DNA of 64,000 bases, from the NCBI GenBank assembly GCA_021613335.1, contig JAJTWR010000260.1, positions 2,049,501 to 2,113,500 of the forward strand, given 5' to 3'. The notes beneath the pieces were generated by a model. That model had not been told where the DNA came from. It searched no databases and worked only from the letters and a program-made list of their open reading frames with translations. The position numbers and the translations under genes were made by a program. The DNA comes from Whitmania pigra. Its lineage: Eukaryota > Annelida > Clitellata > Hirudinida > Haemopidae. Below, piece after piece: positions 43,764 to 55,110 of the stretch. Position 1 is the stretch's first letter. Every line of letters starts with the position of its first letter.

Positions 43764-44039
43764 GTCGTAATAATTGCCTGTTTTTTTGTGTATATTTATT
43801 TAAGGTGAAATACTAAAACTTAATTATGGAAATGATGAAAATTATAATACCAGTAAAAAATTAATTGAATAGTTTCGTTCCAACTTTCGCAAATTGAAAT
43901 TTTTTTATGGTACTACCTCAAAATAAATTTAGACGAATGATTTTCTCAGCCTCACAAATCTTTTAAATTTATTTTTTAATATCCTTACCCATACTAAGTA
44001 CATCTACCCATCAGCCTGCCATTCAGAAATAGGACCTCG

Positions 44040-44900
44040 AATTTTTTCGAACGTCAGTTGCGGAACTGATTATCAATTTCTTCCTGTCCTGACTTCCTTT
44101 TAGTTCTTAGCAGGGGTTTAACTTCGCGGATCCTAATGTCCGCAGAGTTCAACCGCGTTCTTATTTTGGAATCCTCATACTCTCGAATCGAATCGGTAAC
44201 CTCAATTTCGTGCTCTTACTGTAAAAGGCAAAAGATGACATTCCTGGAGGTAGCCCAAGCCACGTTCTGATGTACCTAACTAACCTGTCTAACCCTTCAA
44301 TTGTCGGCTAGCCGATCTCAAAGATCGTCAATGGCCACACCACTGGCCAGCCTTGGAAAAAGCACAAACTAGAACCACACCTTAAACCTTCCATGCAATG
44401 GTGCCTTCAAACCCACATCATTCGCCAAGTAGGGCCAAACAACGTACAAACTCAAGCGATACCTCTTGGCTCTTTCAATAGCCTCCCAAATCATGGAGAA
44501 GTTCTTTATGCAACCAGGTACGCTGGAACAATTCCCTTCTGGATTGATGTATAAGTTGATACATCAACGTTATTGGACAAAACATATTCAGTGAGCATTC
44601 TACATTAATGCAATATATGAGCAATATATGTCTGAATTGATTTAGCCTAAGGGAGTCCTGTTCCTTTGGTATATAGACACCTTCAGGATGGTGTCCTGCC
44701 AGGCAAAAACGAGGTATCCCAATTTCCTTTCGGCTTTTTAAAGGCCACCTTCCAAAATCACGTGCCACGAGAAAATTTAGTAATTTCGTCGCACTAATTG
44801 AGGTGTCTTTTCTCCTACCTCATAGCTTGAAGTTCCGTACTGACTTCAAATTTATACGGCTTCAGACCTCGTTGGAAGTTAAAAAAGGTAAAAATAAAAT
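44040..44900 (-). pseudogene. R2/NeSL-like LINE reverse transcriptase fragment
   Basis: On the minus strand, in order but in shifted frames: GVYIPKEQDSLRLNQFR (the I-P-K-E...Q-F-R-P-I block opening the polymerase), YTSIQKGIVPAY (palm entry, usually S-x-Q-K...P-G-C), SLYVVWPYLAN (the position of catalytic motif A, usually (D)-L-x-V-x-W-L-D-L-A-N; here D is lost), then LDRLVRYIRTWLGLPPGMSS and FYSKSTK, the thumb block. The Y/FADD-containing middle is deleted. Confidence 0.8.
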
Positions 44901-45249
44901 TGGAAAATTATAGAAAAATATTTTCTCGAAAAAGTGTTCATCAGTCAGCTATGTTCTCTAAAGCGGTTTTGTTGCTTTCATGAAAGAAAATAATTGTTCA
45001 CACATACTATTTAGTATGGACCGATCACATAATCCTTAGTCGCAAAAAAACTGATGAAGTTTGTAAACTTTTCTGGAAGGTATACGATAAGCATTTTCTC
45101 TCTACTTTCAGATACTTTCTTAGACTTTCTGTAAAGATAGTATGCGAAAGGTAAATCATACTAATTTCAATAGTTGCAATTTTTTATTTTACTAAACAAA
45201 ATCTTGCTATTTGGTGTTATTAAATTTGAACCATTAAACAACTACGATA

Positions 45250-45730
45250 ATCTTTGTGCGGGCCGTTAATGTAACCTCAAACTACTCGAAACCCTTTCTT
45301 CTGGATGGCGGAGGCCTTATTATTTACGGTGAAAAATTACGGAAATGTATCATGCCAGTGTGAGAAGAAGATATCAATGGATTGATTAAAAGAATTTGTT
45401 GATTATAACTGGACTAACCTCAGTTGCCTGACTGTTGATGGAGGAAAGGACATGAGTGGCACAGAGAAAACTTAATAGAACATTAAATCTAAATATCTGG
45501 ATATTAGCAGTTTATCCTATAGTGAATTTAATAAAGTCACATGGGCAACCATAGACAGTTCAGAGATATGTTGAAAGATACTAAAATAGAATTGCAAGAT
45601 TTACCATATTATGCAGCAGCGAGATGGCTAAGCTGTGAGAAAGTTTTGAGCAGAGTAATTTAATGAAGAAAGGACATAGGTGACTGGAAAGCCACAACTG
45701 TCTGAAGGAGAGTGGGTGTGGAAATTGGCT
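45250..45730 (+). pseudogene. GTF2IRD2-like hAT transposase fragment
   Basis: LSCLTVDGGKDMSGTEKT matches the block around the first catalytic Asp (usually (T)-D-G-A/G-x-(A/D)-M-x-G). QDLPYYAAARWLSCEKVLSR matches the Y-x-x-(V)-R-W-L-S-x-G/E-K-V-L-x-R block. Stops interrupt both, and the C-terminus is not found nearby. Confidence 0.8.
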
Positions 45731-47184
45731 TTTGCAGCAGATATAATTAATCATTGTGTGCTATCTTAAAATCCAAAAAACATATTCACAATTCCCACTA
45801 TTTTATATCAATGTGTTATTAAACTGCGAAGGAAACATTATATAATATCACAGAATTAAATATTAATTTCAGAAAATTATAGTTTACATGGCATTAGTAT
45901 TTTTATTTAAATTTTTCATTGATAGATTATTTGAAGCTTCACAAATGTTTTGTTCAACCCCGGTTCGAAAGGTCAATTAAACATTGTAATAAAACTCTGC
46001 ACATGAAACGAGAATTTACGCATTCAGAATATGAACATTGCCAGTAAGAGCTTTTCATAACTTTTATCATAATTGATTGATGCGAACATGAGTTTTTTTC
46101 TAGTAATGTTTAAATTTGCTTCTTATAGGTTTTGTTGCATTATTATTTGCTTTATTATTATAAATTTATTAAATTAGCTCCAATTAGCACCAATGATCAG
46201 AATTCCTTTATAGAAATGCATACTTGCATTTATTTGATGTTTTGGGTGTTTTATATATCCGGATAAGATTTTCAAATTCAATGTTTGTTGATTATTTTTT
46301 GAAAGTGAAACTTTTTCATTACACATTTACATCCGTATTGTCGCTACAGGCAAAGGATAGCTGCATGTACCACTTTGTCCCCTCACCATGCTGTGATTGC
46401 CTTTATGACTCGGTTTAAATCCACTTTTCGCATTTTTTCCTAAGACCATATTATTTATTAACTATCTTTCGTCATCAACCTTTTGCAAGGTCTAAAGAAA
46501 AATTCGGTCTTTTTGAGTCGCAAGAGTCGTAAAAAGTTTTATGAGGGTTTGCCCCTTGGAAAAGCATTGAAAATTCCTGTATCTGAGAAGGCAGAGAATT
46601 AGAGAACAAATATAAGAACAAACGTGTAAATATTTTGGACGACCCCTTCCTTCTGGAAGTTGTGTCCTAACTATAACTAACAAGCTCCTAACACAGCGGA
46701 ATGAATAGATTGGCGGATGGATGGCAAGCACAAGTGATAATGAAAGCTGTTCTAAATGATATTCGTGGAGAGGCAATTTTGCCAATTTGCAAAAGAATAA
46801 GGAAACTGTTCGTGAAGTCTAAATAAACAAAATCTTAAAAGAGCAGCTTTATCCCACAAAAAAATTACTGGAAAAATATTAGACTATTTTGTTTAATATG
46901 ATGGGTTAGGGTTAGGTTGTTATGAATTATTAATACTAGGCGCTGGTAAACTTGGTCGCAGTGCTTTCGTCTATAATAGTTTTAATTCAACTAATGAATT
47001 CTCAAACTATTTTGGCAAGAACAATTCTCGATATTTTAATAATATTTTGGATATACTGAAACTTTAGTATTTTAAAAAAGAAACACTTTTATTTATTTTA
47101 TTTTTTCTACACATAACGTACTCATATGTTTATGTAAATTTAAAACGTACCACAATATTTTAAATTTTTTATTAAACATGACAG

Positions 47185-47318
47185 TCTAGAGAAAGAGTTT
47201 ATAAATTGTATCGGATCTTCTACAAACGAGCATTGCGGTCCTGAAGCTGCTGTTTTTGAGCGAACCATTGTGAAAAAAATCAAACAACCATTTTTGGACT
47301 TTAAAGACTGTATGCTCA
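47185..47318 (+). CDS. Secreted Cys-rich protein, exon 4
   Basis: Acceptor ttaaacatgacag joins exon 3 in phase (AT + T). It encodes LEKEFINCIGSSTNEHCGPE then AAVFERTIVKKIKQPFLDFK and DCML, adding three cysteines. Ends at a consensus donor (gtaagt at 47319) in phase 1. A second possible donor four bases later (gtatga at 47323) ends in phase 2 and is the one that fits the final exon. Confidence 0.75.
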
Positions 47319-47467
47319 GTAAGTATGATGCTCAATATTTATTTTTAAAATACAATTCAAACTTTACTGTCTTCAATTGTTCTATATTACATGCAATAAT
47401 AATGTATTATTTTATTATTATACAACATACAATTACACAATAATAATGCATTATTGAAAAGAAATCT

Positions 47468-47800
47468 TTGAAAAATTTTACTGTTGCCGCCGTCTCCAAA
47501 AATAACAATCGTACTATCATAACCCGCATTTGCTTATCAAACAGTACACCAACTACAAAACGCACATTCTGCAAGCCCTGGAACATAGATATAAGTTACC
47601 AAGTACAAAATATTTCAGAACCTCACTCATTCAGACTTATCAAGGTGACTCAGAGCATTACACGTGATGAAGGGATTAACTTTGTAAGATTTACAATTAA
47701 TTTGGACCACAATTCACTACTCAGTCTGACTGCCCACTGGCTGGATGAAGATTTCAGCATATATTTTGTGCATTGTTACATGCCGTTCAAATTATAGGCC
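47468..47800 (+). pseudogene. Likely hAT (ZBED-type) transposase fragment
   Basis: The 109-codon frame contains LLSLTAHWLDEDFSIY, which resembles the (L)-(S)-(L/V)-T-(A/C)-H-(W/Y)-(I/L)-x-(D/E)-x-(F/W) block before the catalytic region of ZBED-type hAT transposases. The preceding part is not recognised. An (ATT)n tract follows at 47833-47860, and another open frame (48083-48307) may be a further piece. Confidence 0.5.
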
Positions 47801-48358
47801 AGCATAACGCCGTTCATATTCATCTTCATCTATTATTATTATTATTATTATTATTATTTTTACGTTTAAATAAATTCTCAGCCAAACAAATGTTTTAACT
47901 CGATCGCCGAAAAAAGCAAAATTAATGCCCAGTATCGAAAGAATATGAGAGAAATCTTACTGATGACAGGAAGTTGCAAATCTGGTTTCCGAGACTGTCA
48001 GAAATGAACTGAGGTCTATGATATAAGATGTCAACAAAATAGTTGAAGAAAGCCGAAGTCTAAAAATCAATTACAATTACAATTGGTTAACAATCTGGAA
48101 ATGCAATCCCGATCAAATAACCTCGCGATACATGAGTTACCTGAACTATTCGCAAAGATAAGGAAACTACTTAGGGAAACAAATTGCAGCAGTCTGGACA
48201 TAGACATATATGACCTGGAGAAAAGTCAAGAAATCTATGTTTACCCCACGAAGATGGCTTCTGTTCCGGATTTTTATTTTGTAAAGAAGATTCCGTTTTT
48301 CAATTAGAAGATATATTGATCCAGATTGCATATTTGTGAATAAAGAATTCTTACATTC

Positions 48359-48485
48359 TGTGATGTTCTATCGTTTTATTTGTTCAACAACCGTTCCTTT
48401 TAATTTCAGCACTTCAACGCCGCCATATAAACAAAGATCCCCTATCGTTCCTGTCTGTCAATCTCTATATCGGTACAACATTACA
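48359..48485 (-). repeat. Probable 3' LTR of the gypsy element
   Basis: Bounded by TG...CA with the polypurine run adjacent at 48486-48500. No second LTR is available for comparison, so the outer edge is inferred. Confidence 0.55.
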
Positions 48486-48517
48486 TCCCTCCCCTTTTTG
48501 GAAAACCTACTCTAATA

Positions 48518-50258
48518 TTAATTCACAACATAGTCTGCAAAGCGGGCAGGCAGTTTATGTTCACGCTTGGAGCGGCGTACAACGTTCTGATCTTGCTGTG
48601 TGCTGTACTCGCCTTCCGGAGCAGTTTGCGGCATGACATCACTGGATGTGACATCACCTTCCACCACGTCTTCAGATGGTTCCATAAATTCTGCATAACC
48701 AGACAAGCGGTTATCTATTCCTTTGAAGAGTGACGAGTTGCGGGTGACTGATTGTCCGTCAGTGTTGCGTGTAGCAGTGATCATCGAGTGGTTCTTTGAC
48801 GTAACTGTGTGTGGTACTGGCATGTACGGTGTGAGTGATCTGTTGTGTGTGATTGGTTGTTTCACAATGACCGTGTCACCCACGCTGATTGATGAAGGTT
48901 TGACATAGGACTTGTTGTCAGCGTAGTCCTTCATCTTCGATTTCATGAAAGCATCTCGCTCACGAAATTTTCTATCGCCTTGTGTATCAGTGACTGTAGA
49001 TGATTCTGTTGATGGTAGAGTTGTTTTGAAGGGACGTCCAAACAGCATTGTCGAAGGAGGACGACGAGTTGTGCTGTGAGGCGTGGCAGGATACTGACGA
49101 AGAAAGATGTTCAGTTCTTGATGCCAATTCTTGTGTTCGAGTTGCGCTGTCTTTGATAACCTTCTTGACTGTCTTCACAAATCGTTCGACCTCACCATTG
49201 GCACGCGGCCATAGCGGAGTTATCTTTCGATGCTTGAAACCCATATACTCAGCAAAACGGGTGAATTCAAAACCATTATCCGACTTCAGAATGTCACACG
49301 AACCAAATTCGGATAGGATGCGATCAAGTTTTGGTATCACGCTGGCTGCTGCGGTTGACTGAACAATTTCAACCACAGGAAATCGTGAATAGTCATCAAT
49401 GACCACGAGTAGGTAGTCACCTGTTGTTAACTGAGCAAAATCAATACTCCAGGGTGATGACGGTAGTTGGGTCATTTGTAGTGGTTCACGATGCGGGGTT
49501 GCGACGGCGATTTGGCAGGCAATGCATGCTTTGACGCGTTTTTCCACCAAACGGTCGATCCCAGGAAACCAGACTTTTTCCCTAATCAAAGCTTTGGTTT
49601 TGACAATGCCTTGATGTCCTTGATGTGCGAGATTGACTGCACTTTCCCTCAGTGACTCTGGAATAACTATGCGGCTATTGCGTAGTAGTATATTGTCTCC
49701 ACTGACACACAGTTCAGCACGCATTCTAGCGAACGTGTCAAACTCGTTAGTGTTTATGTGTGACCAATCGTTTGTACGGATCGCATCGATGACAGCGAGC
49801 AGTGTCTTGTCTTTGACGGTCGCAGTGGCAATTTCAATGCGAGTCATAGGTTTCGGTACTGCATGACCCACGAGGTAGTTGACGTACTCTTCGGCGATTT
49901 GTTCTTCACGACTCGATCGGTCACTTGACAAAGTTGGATGTCGTGATAGATAGTCGGCTGGATTGTCATGACCTGGTCTGTAGATGATGGTTGTCTCATA
50001 TGGTTGAAGGCGTAGTGCCCAACGCTCGATGCGTGCTGGCGGCTTGCATTTTGGTTTGTTGTACAGACTGACTAATGGCTTGTGATCAGTATGAATGGTC
50101 ACTGGCTTGCCATGGATGTATATATGAAAATGTTCACAAGACCAAACGACTGCGAGTGCTTCTCGTTCTGTCTGTGAGTATCGTTGTTCGACATCAGTCA
50201 ACGATCTACTGGCGTAAGCGATGATATGTTCTTCGTTGTTATTTCCACGTTGAATCAA
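48518..50258 (-). pseudogene. Gypsy RNase H and integrase region
   Basis: RNase H: IIAYASRSLTDVEQRYSQTE and REALAVVWSCEHFHIYIHGK, HTDHKPL. Integrase: zinc-binding H...H (HQGHQGIVKTKALIREKVWF) with CIACQ, then the catalytic triad DFAQL, LKSDNGFEF, NGEVERFVKTVKKVI. The long frame 50258-48987 stops near the end of integrase; the C-terminal part is in another frame (49048-48518) with SVGDTVIVKQ and the basic RRSKREHKLPARF ending. So integrase core is intact but detached from its tail by a shift. Confidence 0.92.
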
Positions 50259-51593
50259 GATGGCGCCGAGTCCGACTGAACAGTGTGTATTTCTGTTTGC
50301 TTGTCAGAGTCAAAATACGACATTACTGGAGCATTGCATAGTTTCTGTTTGAGTTGTGCGAGTGCAGATTCTTGCTCATTGGTCCACTGCCATGGTGTGT
50401 CCTGTCGTGTTAGTCTACGTAGTGGCTCGGAAACTGTAGCATAGTTTGGTATGAAACGAGCACAATAATTAGTCATACCGAGTAGACTGCGGACTTCAGA
50501 TGCATTGTTGGCATGTTCATGTTAACAATTGACTGAATCTTCTTCGGGTCTGCCATGATGCCACGTTCAGTGAATACGTTACCAAAGAATTCGAGAGTGC
50601 GCTTCGCATAGACGCATTTCTGCTTGTTAAGAGTTAGCCCTTTTTCTCTCAGACGTTGAAACACGGCACGCAGATTGTTGTGTTCTACCGTACACAAGAA
50701 TGTCGTCACTAATATTTATTGCGCCCGAAATTGAGACGTTTGTATCGACGCAGACCAACATGCGTGGAGAATGTCGTAATGTAACGTGATTCAGGTGCAA
50801 GTTCAAGTTGAATATATCCCTGATTTAAATCGAATTTTGAGAAAACTGTTGCACCATTTAGATCACTGATCAGTTCATTTATAGTAGGCGTAATGTGTCT
50901 TTCAAGTTTGATTGCTGTGTTAGCTTGGCGCATATCTACACATACACGTTTTTGGCAGGTTTCACTCTTAGGTTTGGGTATGACGACGACTGGACTCACC
51001 CACGGAGTCATTTCGATGATGTCGAGCTCTTCGTCATGCTTGAGTTGATCTTCTAACTGTTGACGAACATGGAATGGCACCCGACGATGAGGCTGCGCGA
51101 CTGGTTGTACTACGTTGTCGATGTGTAGTTTGACTTGGAAGTCCTTCAGCTTACCGACACCACGAAATAAATCAGCATATTCTGTGACGAGTTCATTGAC
51201 GATCTGATCGGTGGATGTCGTACGTTCACCAATCGGTTTCACGAAGTGCAGTAGGTGTAGTGCTTGAGATACTTCCCAGCTTAGGAGAAAACTTTTCTTG
51301 CTATCAATGACGTAGAACAGTGTGTCTGACTTTCTGTCTTTATATCTAACCACAGCACGAAAAGTCCCTAGCACCTTGAGAGGGCTTTGCGAACAGTATG
51401 CAAATACTTGTTTGTAGTTGCTGTGCAGCTGAGGTAGAGGTTTAATTTTAGAAAAATAGAGTTGGCTCATGATGCTTACACTTGCTCCTGAATCTGCGAT
51501 GACATCGATTGAAGTGTTGTTTACATTCACTAAGAAGTGTGGTAGATTTCTTTTGGTGTCCAATCGATTTGAATGAACGCTCAGTGCATACAC
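50255..51593 (-). pseudogene. Gypsy protease and reverse transcriptase, with deletion
   Basis: Protease active site IADSGASVSIM (around residues 33-43 of the frame beginning 51593). Reverse transcriptase blocks: WVSPVVVIPKPKSE, RVCVDMRQANTAIK, TVFSKFDLNQGYIQLEL, YKRLNFG. Directly after this the frame stops. The following bases read ISDDILVYG in another register, so about a hundred bases between motif B and the catalytic box were lost. Thumb and connection pieces follow at 50709-50473 and 50476-50255. Confidence 0.92.
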
Positions 51594-52430
51594 ATAACGA
51601 CTCTGCTCAGATGAATGCTTGGCGGTCTATCATGTGATATGCTCTCGCGATGTCGCTGATGTGGCGGCTGTTGTGATGCACCATCTTTCGAACGACACTG
51701 TGACGCAAAATGATTTGGCTTCTTGCACGAATTGCAGTACTTGCCATGCGCCGGACACGATGTCTTTTCGAGCTCTTTGACGTGTGGCCATGTGCCACCA
51801 CAGTTGTGACACTTCATGTCAGCTGTTTTGTTGGAATTGTTGCAAATCTGCTTATTGCGAATCAGACTCAGTTTGTTAACATGCTCATTCTCCATACTCT
51901 TTGCTTGGATATCGGAGAGTTCTAAACTACGACCAACATCTATGAGTTTAGTGAGAGTCATGTCAGGTTCGCATAAGGCTTTACGGCGTAGTGTACTTGA
52001 TAAACAACCTTGGATGATTTGAGATTTTATCTCACGATCAACATTGTCGAAAGAGCATGAGGTTGCCAGTTGTTTCAAACGGGTGTAGTAGGCTGTTAGT
52101 GGTTCATCTGTTGTTTAGATTGTCGAAACGTATAGATCTGGTATTCGATGTTTTGCTTTGGTGTGAAAAACTTGTTGAGAGCAGTGACAGCCTTTTCGAA
52201 CGAATCCTCTCCCTCTGCAGCTTCGGCATCTGGAAGAGTATCAAGGATGTCGTTGACTTCCTCACCCGCGTAGTGGAGTAGGAGAGCTCTTTGACGTTTG
52301 CGACAATATTTACGGCCACCATCAGGTTGCGAAAGCGAGAAACCCACTTTGTCCATCGAACTCCTGCTGAGTCGTCTGAATCGACTACAAACGACGGAAA
52401 CGTTGGTAGTGCTTCAGCCTTTATTGCAAG
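51581..52430 (-). pseudogene. Gypsy gag region
   Basis: The start reads AEALPTFPSFVVDSDDSAGV and VRWTKWVSRFRNLMVA; then, after one shift, RALLLHYAGEEVNDILDTLP and ALNKFFTPKQN; after another, the frame 52078-51581 with CHNCGG and YCNSCKKPNHFASQC zinc knuckles. The original start codon is missing at the LINE junction. Confidence 0.88.
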
Positions 52431-53780
52431 AAGTCGATCTGAAAAGAGAGGTGGAGGAGTTGCAATTATTTATTCATCAGGATTTGTTTTCTTCAATAAA
52501 ATGTCATTTTACTGCTGGTTGCAGCTGGTTTGAAAACATGTTTGTAAATTTAAAGTTATGCAACGCTACGATAACACTTGGTGTGATATATCGACCTCCT
52601 AAAAGCAACTTGCAAGGTCATGCTTGATAAGATCAGGAAAAATGGAGATTGCGTATTGTTGGGAGACTTCAATTTGGACGTAACAAGGGATTCCTCGGTA
52701 CAGGAGTTCTTGACGACATTGTCAAGTCATTGCCTGTATGCTAAAATAGATCAACCAACAGGAATAACATCAAAGAGCGCGACCGTTATCGATAACATCT
52801 TCACGAACGTATTCGACAGAAACAGTTTTTCAAAAATTATAGTAGACGACATTTCGGATCATCTTCCATCTCGTTCAATGCTGGTGTTCTTTATTTGCTA
52901 TAATAATAAGATGCACGAAAGAAGGCGTTGCTAGATTTAATAAAGAGATTGAGGGAATGGCTTGGTCTGAGGTTCTGGGTTATTGGAAGACTCCAGGACT
53001 CTTAAAATCAATAAAAGCAATAAAAAGAACAATCTCTATAGAAGGTTTTTGAAAAAACCCTTAGCTGAAGATAAATCAAAATTCATTGAATAAAGTAATA
53101 GATTTAAAAGAGTCAAGGATGAAACCATCAGACGTTACTACTCAGAAAAATTCACTGAATACTCAAACAATATTAAAAAACGTGGGACTTGTTAAAACTT
53201 CTATTTAATCGAGAAAGGTATCAACAGTCTCCATGTGTTTTTTACGATTGTGATGGTCAGCCTCATTCAACGAATACTTTTTTACTATTGGGACAAAGCT
53301 TGCCACACCTCGGGCTATGATCATAATCAGATCAATCCAGCTCTTGCGGGGTTGTCAGTATCTAAGATGATATCATCGCTGCCCTTATCAAATGCTTGTT
53401 CTCCTCCGGTATCTTCCCCGATGACTTAAAATTGCGAAAGTTATGCACTACATAAATCAGACTCCAAGGAAAACAACTCTAATTATCGGCCAATATCTGG
53501 TTCTTTCGTACTTCTCCAAATATTTCGAGAAAGCTATTTATACATAGCAAAAATAGAACAATTTCTTTCCTGGCAAAACCATTAAACATTACATGCCAAT
53601 CGCACCTCTTTCTCACAGATTTGAACAGGATCAATATACTATTGGAGTATTTCTGAATCTTAAGGCTTTTCACACAGTAAATGATGATATTCTCTTGAAA
53701 AAACTTCCTAATAATAATCAGATGCCAAAGCTTCAATAAAATTTTTTCGAACACATTTACATGTGAGGACAAGACTTGGT
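52430..53780 (+). pseudogene. CR1/L2-like LINE, endonuclease and start of reverse transcriptase
   Basis: Endonuclease blocks: RSEKRGGGVAIIYSSG, ITLGVIYRPPKSNL, VLLGDFNLDVTRDSS, KIDQPTGITSKSATVIDNIF, DDISDHLP. After a decayed linker, the reverse transcriptase motif A region reads TIGVFLNLKAFHTVNDDILL then KKL. Frameshifts near 52540, 52620 and beyond 52910 show it is dead. The 3' end is cut where an opposite-strand LINE begins, near 53780. Confidence 0.88.
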
Positions 53781-55110
53781 ATTAAGTGAACTTGGAGCAC
53801 GTCCAATCGCTGGCTCTCAAAATGGCGTAAATCAATTTTTTAACTTTTTCTCTCAGTGACAGAAATTTTAACCGCGGCCCTACTTCTATGCCAAGGTATT
53901 TATAATAGGTTTGGGAAAAGTTTATTGCTCGGATAGCTTGATGCTGAACCTTGAGATAGGGTGTGGGATTGACGATCCACAGCTTTTGCCTGCTATGAGT
54001 CTCCGTTCTCCGTGTGAGGCACTCAAGTGGGTTCAATTTTAAATCAATGCCGGCCATTTCACACTCCAACTTTTTCTATGTCTGTGGATGACATCATGGG
54101 TCGGTAATTGATTGCTTCTCCGTTTTTTGGATCAATATAACCAGTCCCGTTTTAAAGGAAGCAGGAGCGATGTTCACCAGCAACAATAGGAACATGTGTG
54201 CAGCTAGATCGTCAAATGCTGAATTCTCTGAAATGATATTTTTTATTAGATCTTGTCCTGGAGCATTTTTTAAACTTTGGAAAGCGAATTGAACTTCCCA
54301 TTTTGTTCCTGCATCTCCAGAATATCTTCACTCGTCCTATTAAACAGGTCTGTTATACTCCAACGACATTTCCTGAAAGACTTCTGTCAAATAGTCAACC
54401 ATATTGTATGGTAGGTCACATTTCTTGTCTTCATATTCTTCACGGAGAACCAACTGAGCAGCAGCTGAGGCATTCTTCCCAAATAATGTTTGAATCTTGG
54501 CGAAATATTTAATGAGACCCTCGAATTGAACATGAGTAATTCTTGTATGACGAGTTCAGAATGATCAACGATCAAAGGCCTCAGATGAGGATTACTGAGA
54601 AGACGTTTGTATCCCGGCTTACTTCGAATTTTCCTTCTCTGCACAGCATTCATATCTGGGAAATAGACATTTGTTGATTCTCTTTTTTTCCTACTTTTTC
54701 CACAATTCATTGGTGTGATTTACATAGATTTCTATTAACGTTGAATCATCGCTAGAAAGAGAGGCATTGCTGTCTTGGTTCGAACATTTCACCAATGTCA
54801 CTTGAATCTTCAGGCTTGCTGCGAGAGCACTTTGTATTCTGGCTGCCTTCTGTTACCTCTGATGGCAGCCAAGGACCTGTGCTGGAATCTTTTATGATCT
54901 TGATATCTGATTCCTTGTCCTCTCAGCTCGAGTTCTATTATTGTCATCAGATGATTTTTTTCCATCTACATTTGGAGTAAACTTTCCCTGAACGTACGGC
55001 ATGTGAATTCTGTTTTGATGAATTTTCAACCCTTCGAAGTCTGAAACTCAGCTCTTGCTTGCCTTGAGGCGCACCTGAGTTCGAGATTTTGCTGCGCGAG
55101 TCTCCATTGT
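53780..55110 (-). pseudogene. R2/NeSL-like LINE, second copy
   Basis: Minus strand: near 55100 METRAAKSRTQVRLKAS, then a degenerate finger FEGLKIHQNRIHM (usually C-x-x-C-x-x-x-F-x-x-L-x-x-H-x-x-x-x-H). A central frame at 54710-54387 starts with RKKRESTNVYFPDMNAVQRR. At about 54110-54160 comes TGLVI plus a Y-R-P piece, and at 54069-53782 the frame LKLNPLECLTRR ... VNPTPYLKVQ ... YKYLGIEVGPRLKF. The last is the post-catalytic block of this LINE group. The catalytic middle is deleted between about 54070 and 54100. Confidence 0.78.

Larger units (their letters stand above)
43764..47184 (+). other. Intron 3 of the secreted protein gene
   Basis: Holds an R2/NeSL-like LINE fragment (44.0-44.9 kb) and a hAT fragment (45.3-45.7 kb), both listed. 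The part 45.8-47.18 kb shows only unassigned frames and one copy of the CCCCTTGGAAAAGCATTGA repeat at about 46550. Confidence 0.55.
48359..52430 (-). mobile_element. Ty3/gypsy retrotransposon, 5'-truncated and broken
   Basis: Minus-strand order: gag, protease, reverse transcriptase, RNase H, integrase, 3' LTR. The 3' side has a purine run (AAAAAGGGGAGGGA) and a probable 127-bp LTR, 48359-48485, reading TGTAATGTTGTACC...GAACATCACA. The 5' LTR and start of gag are missing; the sequence passes into a LINE at about 52430. Breaks: a frameshift in gag near 52090, deletion of the segment before the catalytic box of the reverse transcriptase near 50710 plus a frameshift, and further shifts near 50475 and 50260 and 49000. 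Integrase and its C-terminus (KLPARFADYVVN) resemble the tail of the gag-only element at 16-17.8 kb, so the two are related lineages. Confidence 0.93.

Noticed and set aside
48723..49866. Plus-strand frames at 48.7, 49.0 and 49.6 kb
   Set aside because: Shadows of the integrase region on the minus strand.
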